Assembly: GCA_963707135.1 (NCBI GenBank)
Contig: CAVPOY010000013.1
Location: 62,001-126,000 of the forward strand
Direction of reading: 5' to 3'
DNA length: 64,000 nucleotides
DNA from: JBGSTR01 sp963707135
Lineage (GTDB): Bacteria; Pseudomonadota; Gammaproteobacteria; Chromatiales; Chromatiaceae
Made by a program: the position numbers and the translations under genes. Below are positions 1 to 7,959 of this stretch, in pieces. The stretch's first letter is position 1; every line of letters begins with the position of its first letter. Under the pieces are notes generated by a model. That model did no database searches. It saw only the letters and a list, made by a program, of their open reading frames with translations, and was not told where the DNA came from.

Positions 1-119
1 GGAACCTCCTCGTCGGCGGCCATTTCGCGGCACTCGTCCTCGGTATCGGCCAGTAGCGGCATCGGCGGGGCAAGCAAGGCCAGAGCCAGGGCGCAGATCG
101 CAATAGGGGTCGTCTTCAT
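1..119 (-). CDS. Small secreted protein, N-terminal part only
   Basis: The start of a gene that runs off the left edge of the window. The visible 39 residues begin with a typical Sec signal peptide: Lys at position 2, then a hydrophobic Ala/Leu-rich core, with likely cleavage near LLA-DTED. The mature start is acidic with one Cys (DTEDECREMAADEE). A Shine-Dalgarno AAGGAG lies seven bases before the ATG, which supports the start. No family can be named from so little. The role is unknown, and a periplasmic or secreted location is inferred only from the signal peptide. Confidence 0.6.
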   Translation of the reverse strand, partial: MKTTPIAICALALALLAPPMPLLADTEDECREMAADEEV

Positions 120-337
120 CGATGGTGCTCCTTCAAGGGGGTGTGTCTGTCTCACTTCAGTAGGTCGGGTGCTTGGGTTTGTGCGTCGGCTGTGCTATGG
201 AAGCACGCACAAACACCGTCCTGGACGTTGCGTGAACGGAAAGCGAAAGCGCGGTCTCGATTTTCGCCTCACGGCGGCCGCAGCATAGCCCGGCCGGGAC
301 TGAATTTACAGGTGCGCGACGGGAACGGGCCGCGGAC

Positions 338-1189
338 GTGGACATTGCCTTACTGAGAACCTTCATCGAGGTCGCGCGAACCCGGCATTTCGGCAAGGCG
401 GCCGAGCATCTGTGCGTGACCCAATCCGCGGTCAGCGCGCGGGTCAAGCTGCTCGAGACGACGCTCGGCGTGGAGGTGTTCAACCGGCGACGCAACGACA
501 TCCAGCTTACGCCCGCCGGCCACCGGCTGCTGCGCTACGCCGAGACCATCGTCCGCGGCTGGGAACGCGCCCGCCACGAGTTGGCACTCGATGAGCGCTT
601 CGGCCGGTCGCTGGCGGTGGGTTGCCAGCTGGACCTTTGGCCGATCCGGGTCAGGGACTGGGCCGCCGGGCTGCGCGGGTCGCATGCCAATCTGGCCTTG
701 CAGATCGAGATACTGCCGGCGGATGCGCTGGTGCGTCGGCTTGCCTCGGACCTGCTCGATCTGGTCTTTCTGTTCGAGCCCCCGAGCATCCAGGAGCTGG
801 AAATGGAGCAGGTGGCGCGGATCCGGTTGGTCCTGGTCGCGGACCGGCCGGACCTCAGCGCGGAGGAGGCGACCGGCCAGGGCTATATCCTGGTGGACTG
901 GGGGACCCCATTCATGATGGCGCATTCGGCCCATTACCCCGAGCTCCCGCCTCCATCGCTTCGGCTGTCGCAGGGCCTGATGGCGCTCGACCTGCTGCGC
1001 CGGGTGGGCGGTGCGGCCTATCTGCCCCGGGAGCTGGTGGGCCAGTCCATCGAGGCCGGTGAGCTGTTCGAGGTCGCCGACGCGCCCGCTATCGAACGCT
1101 TTGCCTATGCCGCGTTTCGCCCCGGCGCCGGCAATCGTGACCTGGTGACCGATGCTCTGACGGGCTTGAGGGGTGGCGCCGATGGCTGA
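338..1189 (+). CDS. LysR-family transcriptional regulator, HdfR-like
   Basis: A 283-residue DNA-binding regulator. Residues 1-60 form the winged helix-turn-helix, with the LysR pattern RHFGKAAEHLCVTQSAVSAR followed by LE...LGVEVFNRR. The rest is a shortened LysR substrate-binding domain. The length and the N-terminus (MDIALLRTFIEVARTRHFG) resemble HdfR, the repressor of flagellar master genes in enterobacteria, but the target here is unknown. The start is GTG; no in-frame ATG lies close by. Its stop overlaps the start of the next gene, the RimB-like protease, so the two are probably cotranscribed. LysR proteins often control a neighbour, so the adjacent protease or Anbu gene is a reasonable first target. 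Confidence 0.85.
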   Translation: MDIALLRTFIEVARTRHFGKAAEHLCVTQSAVSARVKLLETTLGVEVFNRRRNDIQLTPAGHRLLRYAETIVRGWERARHELALDERFGRSLAVGCQLDLWPIRVRDWAAGLRGSHANLALQIEILPADALVRRLASDLLDLVFLFEPPSIQELEMEQVARIRLVLVADRPDLSAEEATGQGYILVDWGTPFMMAHSAHYPELPPPSLRLSQGLMALDLLRRVGGAAYLPRELVGQSIEAGELFEVADAPAIERFAYAAFRPGAGNRDLVTDALTGLRGGADG

Positions 1190-1670
1190 TTCGAATGAGG
1201 CCGACCTCGGGCACGAACCCTTGATGCTCGGCTGGCGCGAATGGTTGGCCTTGCCGGACCTGGGTCTCCCGCTGATCAAGGCCAAGGTGGACACGGGCGC
1301 CCGGACCTCGACCCTTCACGCCTTCTATCTGGATCCGTTTCGGCGCGGAGGAAAGGTCCACGTGCGTTTCGGCGTGCACCCGCTGCGACATCGCTGGGAC
1401 ATCGTCGTGCACTGCGAGGCGCCGGTGATCGACCGGCGCCGGGTCACCGATTCGGGCGGTCACGCCGAGGAACGATTCGTGATCGGCACCCGGCTCCTTT
1501 TCGGCACGCTCGAATGGCCGATCGAGCTGACCTTGACCAATCGCGAGACCATGCTGTTCCGGATGCTGCTCGGGCGCACCGCGATCCGCGGGCATGCGCT
1601 GGTCGACCCGGGCCGATCTTTCGCCACCGGCCGCCAGCGGGCGCCATGGCGGCGTTACGCGAGCACCTGA
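1182..1670 (+). CDS. RimB-like retropepsin-fold protease family (COG4067)
   Basis: A protein of about 162 residues of the family annotated as ATP-dependent zinc protease or RimB. The fold resembles retroviral aspartic proteases. The diagnostic segment KAKVDTGARTSTLHA carries the DTGA active-site-like motif near residue 33, and a second conserved block MLLGRTAI near residue 129 fits the pair of loops. Members are often found beside RimK-type ATP-grasp peptide ligases, and here an ATP-grasp gene lies 0.9 kb away, so a role in processing an added peptide tag is plausible but unproven. The ATG at 1182 is preferred over the GTG at 1173; both overlap the preceding gene. The 3' end overlaps the convergent Anbu gene by 16 bases. 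Confidence 0.75.
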   Translation: MADSNEADLGHEPLMLGWREWLALPDLGLPLIKAKVDTGARTSTLHAFYLDPFRRGGKVHVRFGVHPLRHRWDIVVHCEAPVIDRRRVTDSGGHAEERFVIGTRLLFGTLEWPIELTLTNRETMLFRMLLGRTAIRGHALVDPGRSFATGRQRAPWRRYAST

Positions 1671-2422
1671 GCCTGGCCGGTGTCGCCCATCTGCTCCCAG
1701 TCGAAGCGGGGCAGACCATCGAAGACGCCGCGTATGCCGTCGTTCCAGCTCTTGGAGAGCGCCCTCAGGGCCGGCGAGTCCGCGGTCAGCTTCAGCCGGT
1801 GGGACAGTGCCAGCGCGTCGCGCGGGTAGATTGCGACCTCGAACGGCGGCCCTACGGTGACGTTGGAGCGTGCGGTGGCGTCGAGCGATACCACGCACAG
1901 GCGAGCCCCGTCGTCGAGCGAGAGCGTCGGGTCGACAATGCGGTCCAGGGCCGGCTTGCCGTACTTGTTCTCGCCGATCTGCAGATAGGGCGTCTCGGGG
2001 GACGCGGCGAAGTAGTTGCCCTGGGGGTAGATCAGATAGAGCCCGTGGGGCTGGCCGGCGATCTGGCCTCCGAGGATCAGCGTGGTCTCGGCGCTGACCC
2101 CGCTCTGGCTCAGGGCGGGGCCATGGTCGCGTTGCACGCCGAGGCTGACCTTGCCGACATAGTCCGCGGCCTCGAAGAGATACTTGGCGCCGAGCAGGCC
2201 GTCCCCGGACTGGGGCTGATCCAGGTCCCTGCGGATGCGGTTCAGCACCTCCTGGGTGGTCGCGAGATTGCCGGCCGACAGCAGTACGAACAGTCGATCC
2301 CTGGCCGGCTGGAAAACGTGGAGCTTGCTGAAGGTCGTTACATAGTCGACGCCCGCGTTGGTGCGTGAGTCCGCGGCCAGCACGAGCCCGTCGTTGAGGG
2401 CCAGTCCGAGGCAGTAGGTCAT
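1655..2422 (-). CDS. Anbu-type bacterial proteasome homologue
   Basis: A 255-residue Ntn-hydrolase of the Anbu (ancestral beta subunit) family, COG3484. The chain begins MTYCLGLALNDGLVLAADSR, which leaves Thr2 as the N-terminal nucleophile after Met removal, followed by the conserved AADSRTNAG and the SAGN and LGGQ blocks typical of proteasome beta-fold proteins. The start at 2422 is fixed by this motif; the open frame extends upstream only by chance. Anbu is known to form self-compartmentalised rings and to be genetically linked to a circularly permuted ATP-grasp protein, an alpha-E protein and often a transglutaminase. Two of those partners start divergently 171 bases away. The physiological substrate is unknown. 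The transglutaminase is not seen in this window. Confidence 0.88.
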   Translation of the reverse strand: MTYCLGLALNDGLVLAADSRTNAGVDYVTTFSKLHVFQPARDRLFVLLSAGNLATTQEVLNRIRRDLDQPQSGDGLLGAKYLFEAADYVGKVSLGVQRDHGPALSQSGVSAETTLILGGQIAGQPHGLYLIYPQGNYFAASPETPYLQIGENKYGKPALDRIVDPTLSLDDGARLCVVSLDATARSNVTVGPPFEVAIYPRDALALSHRLKLTADSPALRALSKSWNDGIRGVFDGLPRFDWEQMGDTGQAQVLA

Positions 2423-2593
2423 GGCGGGGGAAAATCCAATTCCAAGGTTGACGGATCGCACCGAAACTGATGTTCCGCGGCCAGGATGGACGGAACGGCC
2501 CGATGTCCAGCATACTCTGGCCCCAAGGTGCGGACCGCCCCGTGGGGGCGCCGCCGGCATCGCCCAACCGAGCCCGAGCCCAAGGGGGCCATT

Positions 2594-4054
2594 ATGAGTA
2601 TCGATTGGAACACCTATCCGTGCGAGGACTTTTACGACGAACTGGTCGCCGCGCCCGGTAGGGGGCGCGGGGCCTTCGCCGGCCTGCTGGATGACCTCGA
2701 GGACCTGGGTCCCGAGGAGCTGGTCGCCCGCCAGGACGCGGCGGATCTTGCGATCAAGGAGATGGGCGTCACCTTTACCGTGTACTCCGACGAGGGCGGG
2801 ACCATCGATCGTGCCTGGCCGTTCGACATCATCCCGAGGATCATACCGGCGTCGGAGTGGGAGCGGGTCGAGGCGGGCCTGAAGCAGCGGGTGCAGGCCC
2901 TGAACCGGTTTATCGACGACCTCTACCACGATCAGCGGATCATCAAGGACGGGGTGTTCCCGGCCGAGGTGCTGGAGAAGTCCGTCAACTTTCGCCCCCA
3001 GTGCGTCGGCGTGGACCCGCCGCTGGGCATCTGGGCCCATATCTGCGGGTCCGACCTGGTGCGCGACGCCGACGGTGTCATCTATGTGCTCGAGGACAAT
3101 CTGCGGGTGCCCTCCGGCGTGTCCTATATGCTCGAGAACCGGCTGGTCACCAAGCGGGTGTTCCCGGAGCTGTTCGAGCACTATGCACCGCTGCCGGTCG
3201 ACGACTACCCGTCCCAGCTGTTCGATACCCTGGCAGCCCTGTCGCCCCGGCCGGCCGACTACCCGGAGGTGGTCGTGATGACCCCGGGTATCTACAACTC
3301 GGCCTATTTCGAGCACGCCTATCTGGCCCAGCAGATGGGCTGCGAGCTGGTCGAGGGGCGCGACCTGTTCGTCGATGACGACGACTGCGTCTACATGCGC
3401 ACCGTCGACGGGCCGGAGCGCGTGGACGTCATCTACCGGCGCATCGACGATCTCTTCCTGGACCCGGAGGCCTTCCTGCCTGAGTCGACGCTCGGGGTGC
3501 CCGGTCTGCTGCGGGCATGGAAGAAGGGCAGGGTTGCGCTGGCCAACGCACCGGGCGCCGGTGTGGCCGACGACAAGGTGGTCTACGCCTTCGTGCCGGA
3601 GATCATCCGCTACTACCTGGATGCCGACCCGATCATTCCGAACGTCCCCACCTACCGCTGCATGGATCCCCAGGCGCTCGCTTATACGTTGGAGCACATG
3701 GAGGAGATGGTGGTCAAGCCGGCCAACGAGTCCGGCGGCTACGGCATGCTGGTCGGCCCCGCATCCACCAAGGCCGAGCGCGACCGGTTCGCCGGGCTGA
3801 TCAAGAAGGACCCGAGAAACTACATCGCCCAACCGGCGCTACGGCTCTCCACGGTACCCACGGTCATAGGCGATCGGGTCGAGCCCCGCCACGTGGACCT
3901 GCGCCCCTTCATTCTGTCCGCGGATCGGCAGCAGGTGACCATGGGCGGGCTGACCCGGGTGGCGCTGCGCAAGGGTTCGCTGGTGGTCAACTCATCCCAG
4001 GGCGGCGGGAGCAAAGACACCTGGATCGTCCCCGATCACGCGGACGCCAACTGA
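2594..4054 (+). CDS. Circularly permuted type 2 ATP-grasp protein
   Basis: A 486-residue member of the CP_ATPgrasp (DUF404/DUF407) family, predicted to form amide bonds using ATP. Recognisable segments include FTVYSDEGGTIDRAWPFDIIPR near residue 58, the YVLEDNLRVPSGVSYMLENR loop near residue 160, and a C-terminal VVKPANESGGYGMLVG followed by YIAQP, which belong to the permuted ATP-grasp core. The ATG at 2594 is chosen because AGGGGG precedes it at good spacing and the family motif region begins there; upstream in-frame codons run into the divergent promoter region. It is followed after 20 bases by the alpha-E gene, and both are divergent from Anbu. In this family the product is thought to be a peptide or peptide-like modification, but no substrate has been shown. 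Confidence 0.85.
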   Translation: MSIDWNTYPCEDFYDELVAAPGRGRGAFAGLLDDLEDLGPEELVARQDAADLAIKEMGVTFTVYSDEGGTIDRAWPFDIIPRIIPASEWERVEAGLKQRVQALNRFIDDLYHDQRIIKDGVFPAEVLEKSVNFRPQCVGVDPPLGIWAHICGSDLVRDADGVIYVLEDNLRVPSGVSYMLENRLVTKRVFPELFEHYAPLPVDDYPSQLFDTLAALSPRPADYPEVVVMTPGIYNSAYFEHAYLAQQMGCELVEGRDLFVDDDDCVYMRTVDGPERVDVIYRRIDDLFLDPEAFLPESTLGVPGLLRAWKKGRVALANAPGAGVADDKVVYAFVPEIIRYYLDADPIIPNVPTYRCMDPQALAYTLEHMEEMVVKPANESGGYGMLVGPASTKAERDRFAGLIKKDPRNYIAQPALRLSTVPTVIGDRVEPRHVDLRPFILSADRQQVTMGGLTRVALRKGSLVVNSSQGGGSKDTWIVPDHADAN

Positions 4055-4074
4055 TCATTTGGGGGGCTTGAAGC

Positions 4075-5022
4075 ATGCTCTCACGCGTCGCGGAAAACAT
4101 CTATTGGCTCTCCCGCTTTGTGGAGCGGGCGGAGAACACGGCCCGAATCGTCACCGTCAACGCCAACCTGCTGTTGGACCTCCCAAAGGGCATAGCGCCC
4201 GGCTGGCGGCCGCTGATCGACATCACCGGGACCACCGAGCTCTTCGAGGAGCACCACAAGGACTACGGCGAGCGCCCGGTGGTGCGTTTCCTGCTCGCGG
4301 ACGAGCACAACCCGGGCTCCATCCTGTCCGCGCTGGCGGCGGCGCGGGAGAACTGCCGCACCATTCGCGACTTCGTGCCGCGGGAGGTCTGGGAGCTGCT
4401 GAACGAGCTCTATTACTACGCCCGCGACCAGCTTCCGAAGGGCATGACCAAGGGCGGGCGGCACACCTACCTGAAATACGTGATATTGGGTTGCCAGAGC
4501 ATCACCGGGCTGCTGTCGGGCACCATGCTCCACGATCAGGGCTACGATTTCCTGCACCTTGGACGTTTCCTTGAGCGGGCGGACATGACCACCCGGATCG
4601 TAGACGTGCGTTCCGCGAATCTCTTGCCGGAGGAGACGACCGAGCTGCGCCCCTTCGAGAACATCCAGTGGGTCAGCGTGCTCAAATCCATGACGGGCTA
4701 CCAGGCATACCGCCGCAGCGAGCAGGTGCGCGTGCAGCGCGGGTACGTGCTGCGCTTCCTTCTCCAGAGCCCCGCTTTCCCGCGCTCGGTGAGCCACTGC
4801 GTGGACGCGCTGCGGCTCAGCCTAGAGCGGTTGCCCCGCGGTGATGCGCCGCTGCGGGTCGTGGGCCGGATCAAGCGCCATCTCGAGGGCGTCGAGCCCT
4901 GGCTGTTGAGCCAGAGTCAGTTGCACGCGTTCGTCGACGAGCTTCAGGTGGCCATCGGGGAGCTGCACTCCGAAATCGCGAAGACCTGGTTCCTGCCGGC
5001 GCCCCAGGAGGTGGCCGCCTGA
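4075..5022 (+). CDS. Alpha-E domain protein (DUF403)
   Basis: A 315-residue, mostly helical protein of the alpha-E/DUF403 family. The N-terminus MLSRVAENIYWLSRFVERAENTAR is characteristic, and later segments RFLERADMTTRIVDVR and the repeated FVERAE/FLERAD pattern support the call. The family nearly always travels with circularly permuted ATP-grasp proteins, as here, and is presumed to be a scaffold or partner in the modification reaction; no catalytic residues are established. It starts 20 bases after the ATP-grasp stop, so translation is probably coupled in one operon. In some organisms it is fused to the ATP-grasp or to a transglutaminase; here it stands alone. Confidence 0.85.
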   Translation: MLSRVAENIYWLSRFVERAENTARIVTVNANLLLDLPKGIAPGWRPLIDITGTTELFEEHHKDYGERPVVRFLLADEHNPGSILSALAAARENCRTIRDFVPREVWELLNELYYYARDQLPKGMTKGGRHTYLKYVILGCQSITGLLSGTMLHDQGYDFLHLGRFLERADMTTRIVDVRSANLLPEETTELRPFENIQWVSVLKSMTGYQAYRRSEQVRVQRGYVLRFLLQSPAFPRSVSHCVDALRLSLERLPRGDAPLRVVGRIKRHLEGVEPWLLSQSQLHAFVDELQVAIGELHSEIAKTWFLPAPQEVAA

Positions 5023-5171
5023 GGTCTTGCGCCGGCCTGTGCGGGGCCGCAACGTCCCGACGGCGGACCAGGTTGTATTTCTCGCAGACCCTGGTTTGGC
5101 AAAGGGCGGCACGATAGGATGCGCCGGGGTATGCTATCCCGCGTGGCGTCGACGGGCGCCCGGAGCACTGA

Positions 5172-5585
5172 GTGAACCCGCGCGACCCCGGGGCCTTCCG
5201 AATGGATACCGCCGATCCTAGATCCGTTGTCGACGCCTATCTGAACGCGCTACGCGACCGCGACCATGAGCGCGCCCGAGAATTCCTCGCCGATAAGGAG
5301 TTCGTCTACCGAAGCCCGATCTCGAGCTTTCAGTCCGCCGACGAGCTCGTCCAGTACCTGACACTCGCCAGTGGGATCGTTCAGGGCGTCGAGGTGCGCA
5401 AGGTGTTCGTCGACGGCGACGATATCTGCCATTTTCTGACCTATCGGATCCAAATCTCGGAAAAACAGGCGGTCGAGGTCGCGCAATGGGCCAGGGTGCG
5501 CGACGGCCGGATCGCACAGATCGACTTGGTGTTCGATGCCTCCGAGTACCGAGAGCTGTTTGACCTGGGAGAGAAGCCCGGGTGA
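5172..5585 (+). CDS. NTF2-like (SnoaL-type) small protein
   Basis: A 137-residue protein with the cone-like NTF2/SnoaL pattern: SVVDAYLNALRDRDHERAREFLADKEFVYRSP at the start, then alternating strands ending VAQWARVRDGRIAQIDLVFDASEYRELF. Such folds bind small hydrophobic ligands or act as isomerases, but many have no known activity and the sequence gives no clear catalytic set. The GTG at 5172 has a GGAG six bases upstream and is chosen; an ATG at 5202 is an alternative and better matches the usual N-terminal length. It lies downstream of the alpha-E gene on the same strand but 149 bases away, so membership in that operon is uncertain. Confidence 0.7.
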   Translation: MNPRDPGAFRMDTADPRSVVDAYLNALRDRDHERAREFLADKEFVYRSPISSFQSADELVQYLTLASGIVQGVEVRKVFVDGDDICHFLTYRIQISEKQAVEVAQWARVRDGRIAQIDLVFDASEYRELFDLGEKPG

Positions 5586-5590
5586 GCGAT

Positions 5591-5617
5591 GGGAACGCTG
5601 AATTCTCGGCGTTTCCC
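5591..5617. repeat. Short inverted repeat with GCGTTTCCC arm
   Basis: GGGAACGC and GCGTTTCCC flank a 10-base centre just after the NTF2-like gene. The right arm is identical to one at 26543 and the left arm nearly so, suggesting a dispersed palindromic element. It could also act as a terminator stem, but no T-run follows. Confidence 0.45.
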
Positions 5618-5819
5618 GCTACAATGCGGAGCGGCAAGACCACCCGGGCCCTGGTCAGCTGCCTGCCACGCACCCTGGCCTCGCGTGGCCGCAGTGGCGT
5701 GTAACATTGCGGTCCGTCGAACGAACCCGGTTTCCGGAATACACGTACCCCGAATCCGCCGGTCCGCCAACCCGCCGGAGCCATTACCCATCCGTCCGAG
5801 ACCGATCGAGAGATCGTGA

Positions 5820-7385
5820 GTGAGTAGCATGAACCCGAGTATCCGCAGCGTTGTACTGGTCTGTCTGACCCTTGCGGTCGTGGGTGTTTCCCGGGCCGAT
5901 ACCGGGACAGAGGGTCCCCCTGAGGACCTGGGTGTCCCGGGCCACTTCACCTTCGCCAACGTGGTGCGCCGCGCGAACGAACTGGCCCAGTCGCCGTACG
6001 AGCCGGACCGCCCGGGTCTTCCGGAGTTCTTCGCCAAGCTCAACTACGACCAGTATCGGGACATCCGATTTCGCAAGGAGGCTTCACTGTGGCGCGACCA
6101 GGCGCTGCCGTTCCAGGCCCAGTTCTTCTCCCGCGGGTTCCTGTACGAGGATCGGGTCACCGTCAACATCATAGAGAACGGACAGGTTGTACCGGTCGAG
6201 TTCAGCAACGAACTGTTCGATTACGGCAAGAACGATCTGCCTACCGAGGTTCCTCATGACATGGGGTTCGCGGGATTCCGGCTGCATTACCCGATCAACC
6301 GCGACGATCTGCTCGACGAGGTGGTTGTTTTCCAGGGTGCGAGCTATTTCCGCGCGGTCGGGCAGGGGCTGAATTACGGCATCACGGCGCGCGGTCTGGC
6401 GATCGACACCGGGCTGCCGAGCAACGAGGAGTTCCCGGTCTTTCGCGAGTTCTGGATCGAGAAGCCAGGAAAGGACGCCACCGAGATCACGCTCTACGCC
6501 CTGTTGGACAGCGAGAGCGTCACCGGGGCCTACCGATTCGTTCTGAAACCCGGGCTTCAGACGGTAATGGACGTCAAGTCCCACCTGGTATTCCGGAACG
6601 CCGTGCAGAAGGTCGGAATAGCGCCCCTGACCAGCATGTTCTTTCACGGCGAAAACACGGACCGATTTATGGATAACTTCCGACCCGAGGTCCACGATTC
6701 GGACGGTCTGATTGTCGAGACCGGGTCCGGGGAGCGGATCTGGCGGCCGCTGGTCAATCCTCTGGGGCTTAGGGTCAACCGCTTTCAGATCGAGAATCCG
6801 CGCTCTTTCGGCCTGCTGCAGCGAGACCGCGATTACAACAACTACCAGGACCTGGAGGCCCATTACCAGAACCGCCCGAGCCTGGTGGTCGAGCCGCTGG
6901 GCGATTGGGGCAAGGGTTCCGTGGAACTGGTCGAGATACCGAGCAACGCCGAGCGCTATGACAACATCGTGGCCTTCTGGGTACCGGAACGCCAGGCCGC
7001 GCCCGAGGACGAGTGGGAATTCGAGTACCGGCTGCGCTTCGCCACCGATCCGGAAGGCCGGTTGAGTGGCGGGCGAACTGTCTCCACCCGCATCGGCTCG
7101 GGCGGAAACGACATACCGGATCCCAGCCGGCGCAAGTTCGTGATCGATTTCGCGGGAGAGACCCTGGCGGCCCTGCCGCCGGAGACCCCGGTCGAGGCCG
7201 TGGTCACCGCCTCGTCCGGCGAGCTGTCGCCGCCGGTGGTCCAGTGGAACCCGTACGTCAAGGGCTGGCGCCTGTTTTTCGAGCTGACGCCCGAGGATAC
7301 CCGGCCGGTGGACTTGCGGGCCTTCCTGCGTGAGGGCCACGATGTGCTGAGCGAGACCTGGAGCTATCAATGGGTTCGGGAGTGA
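5820..7385 (+). CDS. opgG: Periplasmic glucan biosynthesis protein OpgG
   Basis: A 521-residue periplasmic protein needed to make osmoregulated periplasmic glucans, acting with OpgH on the outer face of the inner membrane. A signal peptide covers residues 4-26 (SVVLVCLTLAVVGVSRA, cleavage before DTG). The mature N-terminal beta-sandwich shows the family segments NELAQSPYEP, LNYDQYRDIRFR and GFAGFRLHYPIN, then the FYALLD-like carbohydrate-binding face and a C-terminal immunoglobulin-like domain. The length is normal. The start is a GTG at 5820, three codons before an ATG at 5829; either is possible. It is followed by an overlapping unknown gene and opgH, so the three form one operon. The upstream 234 bases carry a small palindrome but no clear promoter. 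Confidence 0.93.
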   Translation: MSSMNPSIRSVVLVCLTLAVVGVSRADTGTEGPPEDLGVPGHFTFANVVRRANELAQSPYEPDRPGLPEFFAKLNYDQYRDIRFRKEASLWRDQALPFQAQFFSRGFLYEDRVTVNIIENGQVVPVEFSNELFDYGKNDLPTEVPHDMGFAGFRLHYPINRDDLLDEVVVFQGASYFRAVGQGLNYGITARGLAIDTGLPSNEEFPVFREFWIEKPGKDATEITLYALLDSESVTGAYRFVLKPGLQTVMDVKSHLVFRNAVQKVGIAPLTSMFFHGENTDRFMDNFRPEVHDSDGLIVETGSGERIWRPLVNPLGLRVNRFQIENPRSFGLLQRDRDYNNYQDLEAHYQNRPSLVVEPLGDWGKGSVELVEIPSNAERYDNIVAFWVPERQAAPEDEWEFEYRLRFATDPEGRLSGGRTVSTRIGSGGNDIPDPSRRKFVIDFAGETLAALPPETPVEAVVTASSGELSPPVVQWNPYVKGWRLFFELTPEDTRPVDLRAFLREGHDVLSETWSYQWVRE

Positions 7386-7945
7386 CCGCACCCGCCCCCG
7401 GTCTGCCCGGCTGGGGCGCGTTTCCATCCCATTCTATGGCCGAACGTGCGGGGGACTCCGGCACGGGGTCACCTGTCCGTGCGACGGAGGCTGAAACGCG
7501 CGTCTCCGACTACCTTCGGGCGCTCGGTGTCAGCAGCTCCCTCGAGCTCGAGCTGTTGGGCGCTCGCGTGGGCTCGCGGGTCGAGGCGCGCGCCGCCGAG
7601 GGCGAGCTCGAGGATCCCATTGAGGCCGCGATCGAGGAAGCCCATGCCCTGCTGCTGGAATGGTTGGGCGACGAGCTGGGCATCCACGGCGACACGGACG
7701 CGCTTCTTGCCGCCCGCGCGGCGGTCCTGGGGGGGGCCGTTCCCGGATGGACCCGGCGCTGGGCGGGCGTGTCTGGAGAGAGCCTGGCGCCGGCGATCCT
7801 GGCGGGCGGCCTTTCTCCGATTCCCGAGCCCGCCCCGCTGGCGATGGATCCCCAGGTCATAGCGCTCTGTTGCCAGGGACTCGGCGCACGCCTCGCCGGA
7901 CTGATTCGCCGGGGCCCCGGTCCCGGGCGGGAGGGGTCCGCGTAG
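7370..7945 (+). CDS. Unknown protein between opgG and opgH
   Basis: A 191-residue protein without a family I recognise. It starts inside the 3' end of opgG (16-base overlap) and ends 14 bases before opgH, a layout that strongly implies translational coupling and a role linked to glucan synthesis. The sequence is soluble and rich in Ala, Gly, Glu and Leu. A helical, acidic central stretch (VEARAAEGELEDPIEAAIEE) is followed by a less ordered Pro-rich tail. There is no signal peptide and no transmembrane segment, so it is probably cytoplasmic, where the OpgH catalytic domain and its acyl-carrier-protein partner act. It might be a regulator or accessory subunit of OpgH. The codon pattern resembles its neighbours. 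Confidence 0.65.
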   Translation: MGSGVTAPAPGLPGWGAFPSHSMAERAGDSGTGSPVRATEAETRVSDYLRALGVSSSLELELLGARVGSRVEARAAEGELEDPIEAAIEEAHALLLEWLGDELGIHGDTDALLAARAAVLGGAVPGWTRRWAGVSGESLAPAILAGGLSPIPEPAPLAMDPQVIALCCQGLGARLAGLIRRGPGPGREGSA

Positions 7946-7959
7946 CCGGATCAAGGCCT

